Position numbers and translations under genes: made by a program
Assembly (NCBI RefSeq): GCF_002910905.1
Contig: NZ_NEUE01000244.1
Location: 1-64,000 of the forward strand
Direction: 5' to 3'
Source: Streptomyces sp. SM11
GTDB taxonomy: Bacteria; Actinomycetota; Actinomycetes; Streptomycetales; Streptomycetaceae
Length of the DNA: 64,000 nucleotides
The notes under the pieces: generated by a model
Told to the model about the DNA's origin: nothing
What the model saw: only the letters and a program-made list of their open reading frames with translations
The model's database searches: none
In this document: piece after piece, positions 1 to 7,405 of the stretch
Numbering within the stretch: the stretch's first letter is position 1
Layout: each line of letters starts with the position of its first letter

Positions 1-1019
1 GCCCGTCCACCGGTTCGCGCAGCCAGCCGTCGACGGTGCAGGTGAGACCGGCGACCAGCCGGCGGCCGGGCCCGGTGAGCCGGGCACGGGTCGCCAGGGT
101 CCGCAGGACCGTACGGGTCTGGATGCGGCGGAGCGCGAACCGGAAGGGTGCCAGGTCCAGTGGATCGGCCGCCCGGTCACCGATCCGGGCCCGCCAGAAT
201 CCGGCGACACCGACGAAGGCGTACGCACCGTGGAGGAACCCCGGCAGATGGCGCGGGTCCGGGCACCACGGGGCGTAGTGCTCCTCCTCGCGGTCGTCGT
301 CGAGCATCGCGAAGAGGTGGAGCAGCGCGCCGAGCTTGCTGTGCTGGAACTCGTGGACCATCGTTTCGGCCAGCGATGCGCCGTCCGGGGGCCCGGCCAC
401 CACCATCGAGCCGAACGCGTCCGCGGTGGAGCCACTGAGCCCCTCGACGGGGCCGTTCGGCAACTTCCCCGGCCAGGGCACGATGCGTCTGATCGCCTCG
501 GGGCAGGGTCCCGGGGCCGGTGCCGCCGGAGACGGGGGTGGAACCGGCGCCGGAGCCGGAGTCGAGCAGGGTGACCGCTTCGGCGAAGAGCCGTCGCCAG
601 GTGTCGAGCTCGCCGGGCGTCAGCCAGCGGGGCGGGACCGGCCGGTCGAGGTCGCGGTAGGGGTCGGTGTCGTCGAGGACGACCTCGGGCCCCCCGGGCC
701 GGACCACGAGCCGGTGCGCCGACCACCACAGGGCGCTCTGCGGTGCGGTGAGCGGGCACACCGTCAGCGCGGTCGCCCCGGTGCCCCGCACGGTCGGCGT
801 GAGGACCAGCTCCCGCTCCCGTACGCACGCGCGGACCGACTGGAAGCCCGGCAGCGGGATGCCCGGCAGCCGGGCGAGACCGAGCGTCGGCAGGGCCACC
901 GCGCCCTCCCTGGCGGGCACGACGAGCTCGGCGGCCGTCCCGGCCCGCAGGGCGGCCACCAGGGCGACGGCGGCCAGATGCCCGGTCTCCACCCACAGCG
1001 GAGGGCCGGCGGAGGTGCC
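1..1019 (-). pseudogene. aKG-HExxH-type peptide beta-hydroxylase-like gene, frameshifted, cut by window edge
   Basis: Read on the minus strand, the fragment begins with a GHLAAVALVAALRAG stretch near 990 and continues with an LDDTDPYRDL segment. After a frameshift at about 515 it resumes as SLAETMVHEFQHSKL (HEFQH encoded at 341-355), then APWCPDPRHLPGFLHGAYAF. This order, ending in an HExxH motif and a tryptophan/proline-rich APW segment, is typical of the actinobacterial HExxH-motif proteins now described as 2-oxoglutarate-dependent peptide hydroxylases linked to radical-SAM RiPP pathways. The N-terminal ~70-100 residues seen in the family are not found, one frameshift is clear, and the C-terminus leaves the window. 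I infer a decayed gene; the family assignment rests on motif order from memory. No radical-SAM partner or precursor gene is visible here. Confidence 0.6.
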
Positions 1020-1059
1020 GTGCAGCCGGCGCAGCGTGCAGCTCGCTGGATCGCGAGGT

Positions 1060-1834
1060 GCTCTCGGGCCTGCGGTCCCAGGCGGCGAGACCGACGCCCT
1101 CGACGACGGCGGTCTGCAGCGCCTCCAGGCCGTGCCCCTGGACCGCGGGGGCGTCGAGAATGACCGCGGTCAGCGACTCGTCGCCGGCGCCGCGGGGCTC
1201 CCCGTGGCCCAGCGGTCCGACCACCGGCGCAGCGGTGCGCCCCGCTCGGCCGACAGGGCGGCGGCGGCCTCGACCAGGACGACGGCGGCCGGCAGACCGT
1301 CGGCGCGTGCGGTCATGTCCTGGGCGTGGTCGAAGAGTTCGGCCGGTTTCCGCTGTCCGGCAGCTCGCCGGGCAGCTCCTCGGCGAGGAGGGCGCGCAGC
1401 CGGTCGCCGTCGATGTCCGTGGCCTCGCCGAGCAGTCGGCGCGCCTACTGGGCGACGCCCTCGGCGAAGACGGGCGCGGGCCAGGGCCCCGGCCGCTCGC
1501 CGTCGGTCCGGATGCCCGCCTCGGCGGCGATCCGCTCGGCGTCGTCCTTGCCGGAGACGGCGCGGACCGCGTAGATCAGTGCCTCGGGGCCGCCGGGCCG
1601 GTGGATCACCTTGCGGACCAGATGCATCATGTCGATGCGGGGCGTGCTGTCCGGGTAGGTCAGTTCGACGTCGAGTCCGAACGCCACCGCGTTCACGAAC
1701 TCGAAGCGCTGGCCCCGGTCCTTGACGCAGTCGAGCAGGGTCAGCTCATCGACCAGAGTCTGCACCAGGTCTGGTCCCGGGCGCCCGTGCGGGACAGCGT
1801 TGATCACCGACCATCCCCCGCCGAGTCGGTCCAC
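1060..1834 (-). pseudogene. Effector-associated-domain (EAD2-like) protein remnant
   Basis: An ATG at 1834 opens a 129-codon frame whose residues 25-100 (LVDELTLLDCVKDR, then a PRIDMMHLVRKVI helix and a HRPGGPEALIYAVRAV helix) resemble effector-associated domain 2, a small helical adaptor found at the N-terminus of bacterial conflict and vWA-MoxR-associated proteins. The frame hits a TAG near 1453. Recognisable protein continues in frame for about 40 residues (ARRLLGEATDIDGDRLRALL), then only after frameshifts near 1350 (KPAELFDHAQDMTARADG) and 1200 (SLTAVILDAPAVQGHGLEAL). The last segment resembles the end of the C-terminal domain of such adaptors. With several disruptions and only ~250 codons in total, this is a remnant. 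The EAD2 assignment is tentative. Confidence 0.45.
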
Positions 1835-1920
1835 CTCACATGGCTGACGGCGAAGTTACCACGATGAATCTTCGGCAACCAGGATCTTGTCCGGCCCCTT
1901 CGCCTCCTCCCGGACACCCC

Positions 1921-2652
1921 CTACGGCGCGGCCTCGGTGGGGCGGGCCCGCCGGAACGCCAGGTCCCGTTCACGGACCAGGCCGCGGGGGCCCGCCGAGC
2001 GGAGCACCACGTCCAGGGCACGGCCGGGGTCGGCGGCGTACAGGGTGCTGAACCAGGCCATGTTGGCCTCGACGACGGCCCAGTCGGCGGCACGGCCGGG
2101 CCGGCTCATGTACCCGACGTCCACGACGACGGCTCCGGGCAGGGTGTCGCCGCACTCGCCGGCGAGCCGGTGGGCGAAGGCGCGCACGGCGGCCTCCCGG
2201 GGGTGGCCCGCCAGCGGGGCCGCGTCGAGTCGCCCGTACCGGGCGTACTGGGATCCGGTGCGGATCTCGCCGTCGAGCAGGAAAAGCCTGAACTCATCTT
2301 CCCAGAGGACGACTTCGCTGATCTGGACGAGCGGGTCACCGGAGTCCGGCGGGAGTGGCGACAGGGAGGCGCCGTCCGGGTGGACGGCGGCGGGGAAGCT
2401 CTTGTCGGTGGGCGGTTTGACGAAGAGCGGGCCGGTGCGGCGGCGGGCCTCGGAGAGGGGCACCCGGCAAACGCTCCGGCGGGTGAAGGCGACCGGAAGG
2501 TCGTCCAGCCACCCGTCGTGCGGCTCCAGGAGCGCCGCCCCGAGGGGAGCGGCGACGCGGGCGGCGAAGCGCGGGCCTCCGTAGTAGTGCCCGTCCTCCC
2601 TCCCCCGGTACCGCTCGGGGACTCCGTCGGCGGGCAGCACGGCCACCTCCAT
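1921..2652 (-). CDS. ATP-grasp domain protein (DUF4343-like), probable 5' frameshift
   Basis: The 243-residue product carries the pattern of small actinobacterial ATP-grasp proteins: HYYGGPRFA near residue 22, FVKPPTDKSFPA at ~77 (nucleotide-binding lysine), a RLFLLDGEIRTGS strand at ~121 and VVEANMAWFST at ~192 (metal-binding Glu/Asn). ATP-grasp enzymes join a carboxylate to an amine, thiol or other nucleophile through an acyl-phosphate; the substrate here is unknown. Family members start about 25 residues earlier with an APHRSG segment. Exactly that (MSSEPGFLVLAPHRSGTA) is encoded from an ATG at 2726 in a different frame, so a one- or two-base indel near 2655 separates it from the body. I see no ribosome site before the ATG at 2652. 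Either the gene is broken or the sequence has an indel. It lies 105 bp downstream of the P450 pair on the same strand. Confidence 0.7.
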   Translation of the reverse strand: MEVAVLPADGVPERYRGREDGHYYGGPRFAARVAAPLGAALLEPHDGWLDDLPVAFTRRSVCRVPLSEARRRTGPLFVKPPTDKSFPAAVHPDGASLSPLPPDSGDPLVQISEVVLWEDEFRLFLLDGEIRTGSQYARYGRLDAAPLAGHPREAAVRAFAHRLAGECGDTLPGAVVVDVGYMSRPGRAADWAVVEANMAWFSTLYAADPGRALDVVLRSAGPRGLVRERDLAFRRARPTEAAP

Positions 2653-2757
2653 GCCGCGTCGGACAGGAGGGAGGCCGTGCCGGAGCGGTGCGGCGCGAGC
2701 ACCAGGAACCCCGGTTCCGATGACATACGACCTCTCCCCCGCCCGCCGGCACTGCCG

Positions 2758-4011
2758 TCAGCCCAGGAGGACGGGGAAGGCGGCCATGTCGTTCTGCGTC
2801 ATCACCGGAAGCTTGGTGATCTCCTCGTCCGGGACGGCGAGGCGAAGTCCGGGGAAGCGCCCGAACAGGGCAGGCAGCGCGATGGCCGCCTCGACGCGCG
2901 ACAGGGCCGCGCCGGGGCAGATGTGCGGGCCGTGGCCGAAGGTCATGTGGCGGCCCCGGGTGGGCCGGGTGATGTCGAAGGCGTCGGCGTCGGGGCCGTG
3001 CTGATCGGTGTCGCGGCCGATGGCCCGGTAGGAGATGACGACTCCTTCGCCCTTCCGGATCACCTCGTCGCCGACGGCTATGTCCTCGGTGGCGAACCGC
3101 ATCAGCAGATGGGTGGTGGGGGTGTCCCAGCGCAGCGTCTCCTCGATCACCGCGTCCCAGCCGGCCTCTTGGGCGAGCACCATGCGGAGCTGGTCGGGGT
3201 GGGAGAGCAGGGCCCGCACCGCGTTGAGGACGAGGCCGATGGTGGTCTCGTGCCCGGCGGCGACCATGGCCTTGAGGTTGCCCACCACCTCCTCCTCGGT
3301 GAGTGGCTCGCCGCCCTCCTCGGCCAGGATCAGCGCGCTGGTGAGATCGTCCGTCGGCCGGGCGGTCCTCTCCCGGACGAGGCCGGTGTAGAAGACGTCC
3401 AACTCGGCCAGCAGCGCCAGGCGTTCGTCCTGCGGGGTGAGCATGGAGAAGAACGCCTTGTACTGCCTGGTCAGCATGGCGTGCTGGGACTCGTCGACGC
3501 CCATGAGCATGCCGACGACCCGCATCGGCAGCGGCTGGGCGAAGACCGCCTTCAGGTCGACGACCCCGTCCTCGCCCCGCGCGGCGTCGAGGTCGTCCAG
3601 CAGCTCCTCGGTGAACTTCTCGATGTCCGGGCGGATCGCTTCGAGCCGGCGCGGGGTGAGCGCCTGCGAGGTCTTGGTGCGCAGCCGCCGGTGCTCGGGC
3701 CCGTCGACCGTGAACATGGAACGCCCGGCGTCGATCATGCCGATCAGCGGCCACGCGTGCGTCACCACCCCGCTCTGCCAGAGTTCCCAGGCGTTGATGT
3801 CCTTCACCAGTCTCGGGTCGACCAGGAGTTGACGCGCCTCGGCGTGCCGGGTGACCGTCCGGGCCGGAACGCCGAGCAGGTCGATCCGGGCGAGGACCCC
3901 GGCGTCGCGCAGCCGTGCGGTCTCGCCGTCCAGGTCCTGGACCATGGGGTCGATGGTGATGGTCCCGGCGTTCCGGTCCGCTGGTGCGGCGTCGGCGTGC
4001 GGGCAGTTCAC
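2758..4011 (-). CDS. Cytochrome P450, CYP154-like
   Basis: A 417-residue bacterial class I P450 with all standard landmarks: I-helix AGHETT near residue 255, K-helix ETLR (the ExxR pair), and the heme loop FGHGPHICPG with the proximal cysteine near residue 362. The N-terminal third (AWPLIGMIDAGRSMF, GPEHRRLRTKTSQAL) resembles the CYP154 family of streptomycetes. The enzyme would hydroxylate a small hydrophobic substrate using electrons from a ferredoxin; no ferredoxin gene is adjacent. The start is the GTG at 4011, which overlaps the stop of the upstream P450 as GTGA, so the two are translationally coupled. In S. coelicolor, CYP154 and CYP157 genes are paired at conservon loci, and the pairing here supports the family call. 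The substrate is unknown. Confidence 0.88.
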   Translation of the reverse strand: MNCPHADAAPADRNAGTITIDPMVQDLDGETARLRDAGVLARIDLLGVPARTVTRHAEARQLLVDPRLVKDINAWELWQSGVVTHAWPLIGMIDAGRSMFTVDGPEHRRLRTKTSQALTPRRLEAIRPDIEKFTEELLDDLDAARGEDGVVDLKAVFAQPLPMRVVGMLMGVDESQHAMLTRQYKAFFSMLTPQDERLALLAELDVFYTGLVRERTARPTDDLTSALILAEEGGEPLTEEEVVGNLKAMVAAGHETTIGLVLNAVRALLSHPDQLRMVLAQEAGWDAVIEETLRWDTPTTHLLMRFATEDIAVGDEVIRKGEGVVISYRAIGRDTDQHGPDADAFDITRPTRGRHMTFGHGPHICPGAALSRVEAAIALPALFGRFPGLRLAVPDEEITKLPVMTQNDMAAFPVLLG

Positions 4012-5309
4012 AACGCGTCTCCTGTCGTGCGTACGGGGGTGAAGCGGACGGGCAGCGCGGTCATGCCGCGCAGGAAGGCGGACGGCCGGCGAACCAGTTC
4101 GGCTGCGGGGACTGCCAGTTCGAGGTCGGGCAGCCGGTCCAGCAGCACCTCGATGCCGGTACGGGCGATGATCTCGGCGATCTCCTGGGCGGGGAAGGGG
4201 CAGCGGTACTCGCCGTGGCTGAACGCCAGGTGCGCGCTGTTGCCGCCCTGCCCGGAGCGGACGGCGGAGGCGGTGACCTGCTGCCGGATGTGGGGGTCCG
4301 CGTTGGCCGCGCCGAGGCCGAGGAGCAGCATGTCGCCGCGGGCGATGTTCCGTCCGCCGAGCCGGGCGTCGCGCGCGGCCCAGCGGCCGGCCAGGATCTG
4401 GGTGGGGCCGTCCTCCCAGAGCACTTCGTTCATGGCCTCGGCGACACTGTGCCGGCCGCCGGACAGGGCGTCGGCGAACTGGTCCTCGGTGAGCATCAAC
4501 CGGGTGGAGTTGCTGATCCAGTCGGCGGTGGTCAGGTGCCCGGCCGCCGTGATGGCCATCAGGTCGAGCGCGTACTCCTCGTCGGTGAACGGCCCGGGGT
4601 GGGCGAGCATCCGGGAGGTCACGTCGTCCCCGGGCCGCGCCCGCTTGGCCGCGACGAGCCGGTGCATGTGCTCGCCGAAGCGCAGGTGTGCCTTCTGGGC
4701 CCCGGGCCCGCCGTCGGCGAGGTCCTTGAGCACCCGCGCGATGTCGGCGCCCTCGTCGTCGGGGAAGCCGACGAGCCGGGCGAGCACGAGGACGGGCAGC
4801 GGCTCGGCGAACTCGGCGACGAGATCGGCGGTGCCCCGGCTGCACACGGCGTCGATGAGCCGGTCGGCCAACTGCTCGCAGTGCTGCCGGATCTCGAAGG
4901 GGTCCGCCCCTTCGAGAGCCGGTACGACCATGTCGACGTGCCGGCGGTGCTCGGCCCCCGCGGTGAAGTAGATGGACGGCATGGGCGTCCCCACCATGGG
5001 CAGCAGCGGCCAGTCGGCGGGGATGTTCTCCCACTGGTTCCACAGCGAGACGTCCCGGGGGTACAGCTCCCCGTCGCTGGTGACCTGGTGGAGTTCCCGG
5101 TAGCCGATCACCAGCCAGGCGGGAAAGCCGCCGGGCAGTTCGACCGGGACGACGGGCCCGTGTTCGCGCCGCATGGACCGGTAGAGCACCTGCGGTTCGG
5201 TGTGGAAGCCGGGCCCGCCGAGGGCTACGGCACCCTTGCCGGCGCCCACGGGACAGCCTCCGCCGGCACCGGCCGTGGACGCGGGCGTGGCGGACGAGGG
5301 GTTCGGCAT
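4008..5309 (-). CDS. Cytochrome P450, CYP157-like, lacking the ExxR motif
   Basis: A 433-residue P450 whose K-helix reads NEVLWEDGPTQ, so the normally invariant arginine of ExxR is tryptophan. This is the hallmark of the CYP157 family (RarE-type proteins of Streptomyces conservons), which keep only the heme cysteine. That cysteine is present in FSHGEYRCPF, and the I-helix AGHLTT is normal. Segments such as GRWAARDARLGG and NADPHIRQQ also fit this family. I chose the ATG at 5309 because GGGAG lies about 9 nt upstream; an ATG at 5351 would add 14 residues without a clear ribosome site. The stop overlaps the next P450 by 4 bp. In model streptomycetes this gene follows cvnA-D (sensor-like kinase, roadblock, DUF742, GTPase); none of those is upstream here. 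Catalytic activity is uncertain. Confidence 0.85.
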   Translation of the reverse strand: MPNPSSATPASTAGAGGGCPVGAGKGAVALGGPGFHTEPQVLYRSMRREHGPVVPVELPGGFPAWLVIGYRELHQVTSDGELYPRDVSLWNQWENIPADWPLLPMVGTPMPSIYFTAGAEHRRHVDMVVPALEGADPFEIRQHCEQLADRLIDAVCSRGTADLVAEFAEPLPVLVLARLVGFPDDEGADIARVLKDLADGGPGAQKAHLRFGEHMHRLVAAKRARPGDDVTSRMLAHPGPFTDEEYALDLMAITAAGHLTTADWISNSTRLMLTEDQFADALSGGRHSVAEAMNEVLWEDGPTQILAGRWAARDARLGGRNIARGDMLLLGLGAANADPHIRQQVTASAVRSGQGGNSAHLAFSHGEYRCPFPAQEIAEIIARTGIEVLLDRLPDLELAVPAAELVRRPSAFLRGMTALPVRFTPVRTTGDAL

Positions 5310-5384
5310 CGTACGGACTCCCGTGGCGGCGGCTTCGCGCGTTGTGACCATACGATCAACGCGGCACCACTATAAGGAGGTTGC

Positions 5385-5465
5385 ATGAACCCTCGGAGCC
5401 CTTCGCAAGCATTCTTGCCCGAACTCCAAACGATTCGGCCTCGCTTTCCGCTCATTTCCCTATGA
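5385..5465 (+). CDS. Possible 26-residue peptide with strong Shine-Dalgarno
   Basis: In the spacer between the P450 pair and the next minus-strand gene, the plus strand carries AAGGAGG (5374-5380) four bases before an ATG at 5385. The frame runs 26 codons to a TGA and predicts MNPRSPSQAFLPELQ followed by TIRPRFPLISL. Nothing else is encoded on the plus strand here. The peptide matches no family I recognise: it has no cysteine, no typical RiPP core and no membrane helix. It could be a small protein, a leader peptide, or chance. The case rests on the near-perfect ribosome site, which is uncommon by chance in DNA of this base composition. Confidence 0.3.
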   Translation: MNPRSPSQAFLPELQTIRPRFPLISL

Positions 5466-5545
5466 CATCTGCACACCTTTGATCACAAGGTCGGCATCGG
5501 CGTGGATCATCGCCGGCCACCGCAGGGCATCGGCCCCGGCCGGAA

Positions 5546-7285
5546 TCACGTCCGGGACGCGGACGGCGGGGTGAAGGCCACCTGGACACTCCACTGTCCG
5601 GTGCGGAGCGTCAGGCCGTCCGTCAGGTCCTTCGACCGCTCCGGGTCGGTCAGCCACAGATTGACGGCCGAGCCCAGGAGCACCGGATCGAGCGCGGGCC
5701 GCCGGGCGCCCCAGGCGCGTTCGGTGCGCGCCTCCAGCTGCCGCCCGCCACGCAGCCGGACCAGACAGCGGGTCTCGTCCAGCCGGGCGACCAGGACGTT
5801 GAGGTTCTCGTGGCGCAGGGCCGCGTCCGCGATCCAGTCGAGCGCGGCCACCTCCGCGTCCGTGACCGTGCGGGCCAGCACCTCCGCGGCGTCCGGCCAG
5901 TGGGGGTGGGTCTCCTCGGTGGTGACGGCGTAGAAGCCGAGAGCCCGCGTGTGGTGCCCCGCGACAAGGGGCCGCCGCTGGACCTCGACCGTGCCCCACG
6001 CATCGTGGGCGCCCGTCACGTCGTACGCCGTGACCGACGCCCGGCGCACCGGTTCGGGTGCCGGTACGGGGACGGGCCGCGGCGCCTCCCGGGGCACCCG
6101 GACCCCGCGCCCGGCGAGGAACTCGTACATCCGGGCCCGCGTCACCTCACCGGAGGTGTCGACCGACGCGAGCTGCCCGTCGACCACGGTCCTCAGCGCC
6201 GCCGGGTCGTGCCGGCGCGCCGCGTCCAGCAGTTGCGCGTGCACGTCCCCGTCGGGGTCCAGCCGCGGCGCGCCCCGTCCGAACGCGGCGGCGGGGGAGA
6301 GCGGGTCCAGCTCGTCGAGGCCGGTGGCCGCGAGCATCGTGACGCGGTCCGCGGCGGCCGAGTAGAACGACGTACTGCCGTGATCGCCGACCACCCAGTC
6401 GCCGGCCACCACCGCGGCCCGCCAGCCCTCCTGAGGCGGAATGATCATGAGTCCGGCGTCCATCGCGGCTCCGAGCCGTTCCAGCACACCGGCGGGACTG
6501 TGCCGGGCCCACACGTTGGGGTGGAAGACGGCCGCGACGGCGAACTCGTCGGCGGGGAGAGCGGTGACCAGCCGCAGCGGCAGTTCCGGATGCCGCCCGA
6601 GCAGCGAGTGCTCGCTCCAGGTGGAGTGGATGACGACCAGCCGCCGCCCGTCGACCGCGCCGAGCCGCTGGCGGTACCGGTCCCGGTGGGGCATGCTCGC
6701 GATGATGCGCTGGAAGCACCAGTCACCGACGGTCAGGGCGTACGGCGCCGCCTCGGGGCAGACCTCGGCGAGCCGGTCGATCTGCGCCTGGTGGGAGACG
6801 CCGATCGCAGCCGGGACCACCTTGCCCCGCCACATCAGCTCCCGCCGCGACAGCCCGGCGGGGGCGAGGGCGTCGCCCGTCGACTCGGTGACGAGGCGGT
6901 TGTACCCGGCGCCGTGCGGCAGCACCATCAGCGGGGCGTCGAGCCGCCGCATCGTCGGATGCACCGAACAGCTCACGGCCAGGTCGAAGGAGCGCCGGGT
7001 CGCCTCCTGCCAGCTCAGCACGTGGATCCCGAGGCCGGACAGATAGGAGTCGAGTCCGTCCGCGAACGCCGATCCCGGATTGACCGTGTAGTACTTCTCG
7101 ATGCCGTCCTCGCTGCGCAGCAGATGCATCACGTCCGCCACCCGGGTGGCGGACGTGAGCGTCCGGGCCACTCCGAGCACCTCGGCCTTCGGCGGGTCCC
7201 AGGTGTTCCAGCGGGACGGGGCCGACCTGCCGGAACGACGGAACCAGCTGGACGGACGGCTCAGCAGCGATGACACCGAGGACAA
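5546..7285 (-). CDS. Hypothetical protein with a glycosyl/glycerophosphotransferase-like core
   Basis: This 579-residue protein has no membrane segment or signal peptide that I can see. I do not recognise a named family. The middle (residues ~110-330) contains VLPHGAGYNR, a VIHSTWSEHSLLGRHPELP segment, AAVFHPNVWARH and GDWVVGDHGSTSFYS. Repeated HGxG, HPN and GDHGST elements of this kind occur in CDP-glycerol glycerophosphotransferase-like GT-B folds, so a nucleotide-sugar or polyol-phosphate binding core is plausible but unproven. A proline-rich linker near residue 395 (PREAPRPVPVPAPEPV) leads to a ~170-residue C-terminal domain. The TTG at 7285 is taken as start because GGAG sits 6 nt upstream; a GTG at 7276 is an alternative. 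It lies 120 bp downstream of the NB-ARC gene on the same strand, so co-transcription is possible. Confidence 0.6.
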   Translation of the reverse strand: MSSVSSLLSRPSSWFRRSGRSAPSRWNTWDPPKAEVLGVARTLTSATRVADVMHLLRSEDGIEKYYTVNPGSAFADGLDSYLSGLGIHVLSWQEATRRSFDLAVSCSVHPTMRRLDAPLMVLPHGAGYNRLVTESTGDALAPAGLSRRELMWRGKVVPAAIGVSHQAQIDRLAEVCPEAAPYALTVGDWCFQRIIASMPHRDRYRQRLGAVDGRRLVVIHSTWSEHSLLGRHPELPLRLVTALPADEFAVAAVFHPNVWARHSPAGVLERLGAAMDAGLMIIPPQEGWRAAVVAGDWVVGDHGSTSFYSAAADRVTMLAATGLDELDPLSPAAAFGRGAPRLDPDGDVHAQLLDAARRHDPAALRTVVDGQLASVDTSGEVTRARMYEFLAGRGVRVPREAPRPVPVPAPEPVRRASVTAYDVTGAHDAWGTVEVQRRPLVAGHHTRALGFYAVTTEETHPHWPDAAEVLARTVTDAEVAALDWIADAALRHENLNVLVARLDETRCLVRLRGGRQLEARTERAWGARRPALDPVLLGSAVNLWLTDPERSKDLTDGLTLRTGQWSVQVAFTPPSASRT

Positions 7286-7405
7286 CGTGGCTCCGGGAAG
7301 AGGAAAGGAACAAGGACGGGAGGGAACAAGCGAGTGGAATGCGGGATGGACGGGATGCCGGGACGGCGGCCGACCCGCCGGGACAGGCCCGGCGCGGGCC
7401 CGGTG

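Noticed and set aside
1840..4971. Very long plus-strand open frame opposite the ATP-grasp and P450 genes
   Set aside because: It is the complement of minus-strand genes with clear P450 and ATP-grasp motifs. Its translation is Gly/Asp/Val-rich with no domain, a typical shadow in high-GC DNA.
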